Shown piece by piece: positions 63,830 to 64,000 of a DNA stretch of 64,000 nt. The DNA lies in contig NC_083607.1 of assembly GCF_029168945.1 (NCBI RefSeq), positions 11,612,001 to 11,676,000 of the forward strand, read 5' to 3'. The translations under genes and the position numbers were made by a program. The notes beneath the pieces were generated by a model, which saw only the letters and a list, made by a program, of their open reading frames with translations, did not search any database and was not told the DNA's origin. Source of the stretch: Cannabis sativa (Eukaryota > Streptophyta > Magnoliopsida > Rosales > Cannabaceae). Numbering within the stretch: position 1 is the stretch's first letter; every line of letters begins with the position of its first letter.

Positions 63830-64000
63830 CTAGAAAAGGAATTAAAGAGGTTTTTTGATTTTACAATAAATATCCAAGTTAAAGGCAGAGTACAGCATTC
63901 ACATTTCTCACATGTAATAAATAATTCGTTCGTGTAGTATAAAAGTTGAATAAGAAGATCCAAATCCTTGATACCACATATTCACAAAAAAAAAAAAAAA
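63830..64000 (-). other. Start of SDR intron 1
   Basis: Sequence upstream (gene sense) of the exon 2 acceptor. Ends in an A-run at the window edge, perhaps a TE tail. The missing exon 1 lies further right. Confidence 0.6.

Overview
This is a stretch of AT-rich nuclear DNA from a flowering plant, most likely a eudicot. The evidence is the intron-containing host gene, plant L1-type LINEs with zf-RVT and RNase H tails, a CACTA (En/Spm) element with TNP2 and Ulp1-type genes, Ty1/copia and Ty3/gypsy remains, a TRIM and many MITEs. I cannot name the species. I recognised no rRNA, tRNA, CRISPR array or bacterial-type operon.

One host gene dominates the window. It is a tropinone-reductase-like short-chain dehydrogenase/reductase (SDR) on the minus strand. 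Four exons are visible at 63622-63829, 54677-54893, 36030-36142 and 23301-23507. They join in frame with GT..AG borders and end in a stop codon. The first exon must lie beyond the right edge. About 745 coding bases spread over more than 40 kb, because the three visible introns (about 8.7, 18.5 and 12.5 kb) are full of transposable elements. Downstream is a partial second copy, a pseudogene made of exon 4 (19778-19890) and a last exon that a CACTA transposon has split (18350-18399 and 5366-5471).

Layout from left to right: the 3' part of LINE-A (1-1702); a hAT-like MITE with a nested MITE (2430-3508); a 1.46 kb Mutator-like MITE (3567-5027); the distal half of the broken SDR exon; the CACTA element (5472 to about 18349), which carries a young, nearly intact Ty1/copia element (9321-14358) inside its TNP2 gene; the proximal half of that exon; a TRIM with three LTRs (18709-19257); SDR exon 4b; a decayed LINE-C on the minus strand (about 19965-22200); a lone Copia LTR (22499-22986); and SDR exon 5.

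Then comes intron 4, with deleted Gypsy elements, a diverged tandem array of about 170 bp units and a 1.2 kb non-autonomous CACTA (30181-31398). Exon 4 follows. Intron 3 holds a Mutator-like MITE, more of the same tandem array, a minisatellite split by a TE, and LINE-B (48769-54433). Exon 3 follows. Intron 2 holds LINE-D (57985-63485, with a perfect 16 bp target duplication). Exon 2 closes the window.

The genes do not form a pathway. The window shows an SDR gene whose exons stay readable while its introns collect nested insertions, next to a paralogous fragment destroyed by the same process. I found no new defence or metabolic system. The points most worth checking are the giant-intron SDR gene, the split paralogous exon, the young Copia inside the CACTA, the LINEs beside exon 5' splice sites, and the non-autonomous CACTA with a GC-rich, gene-like core.
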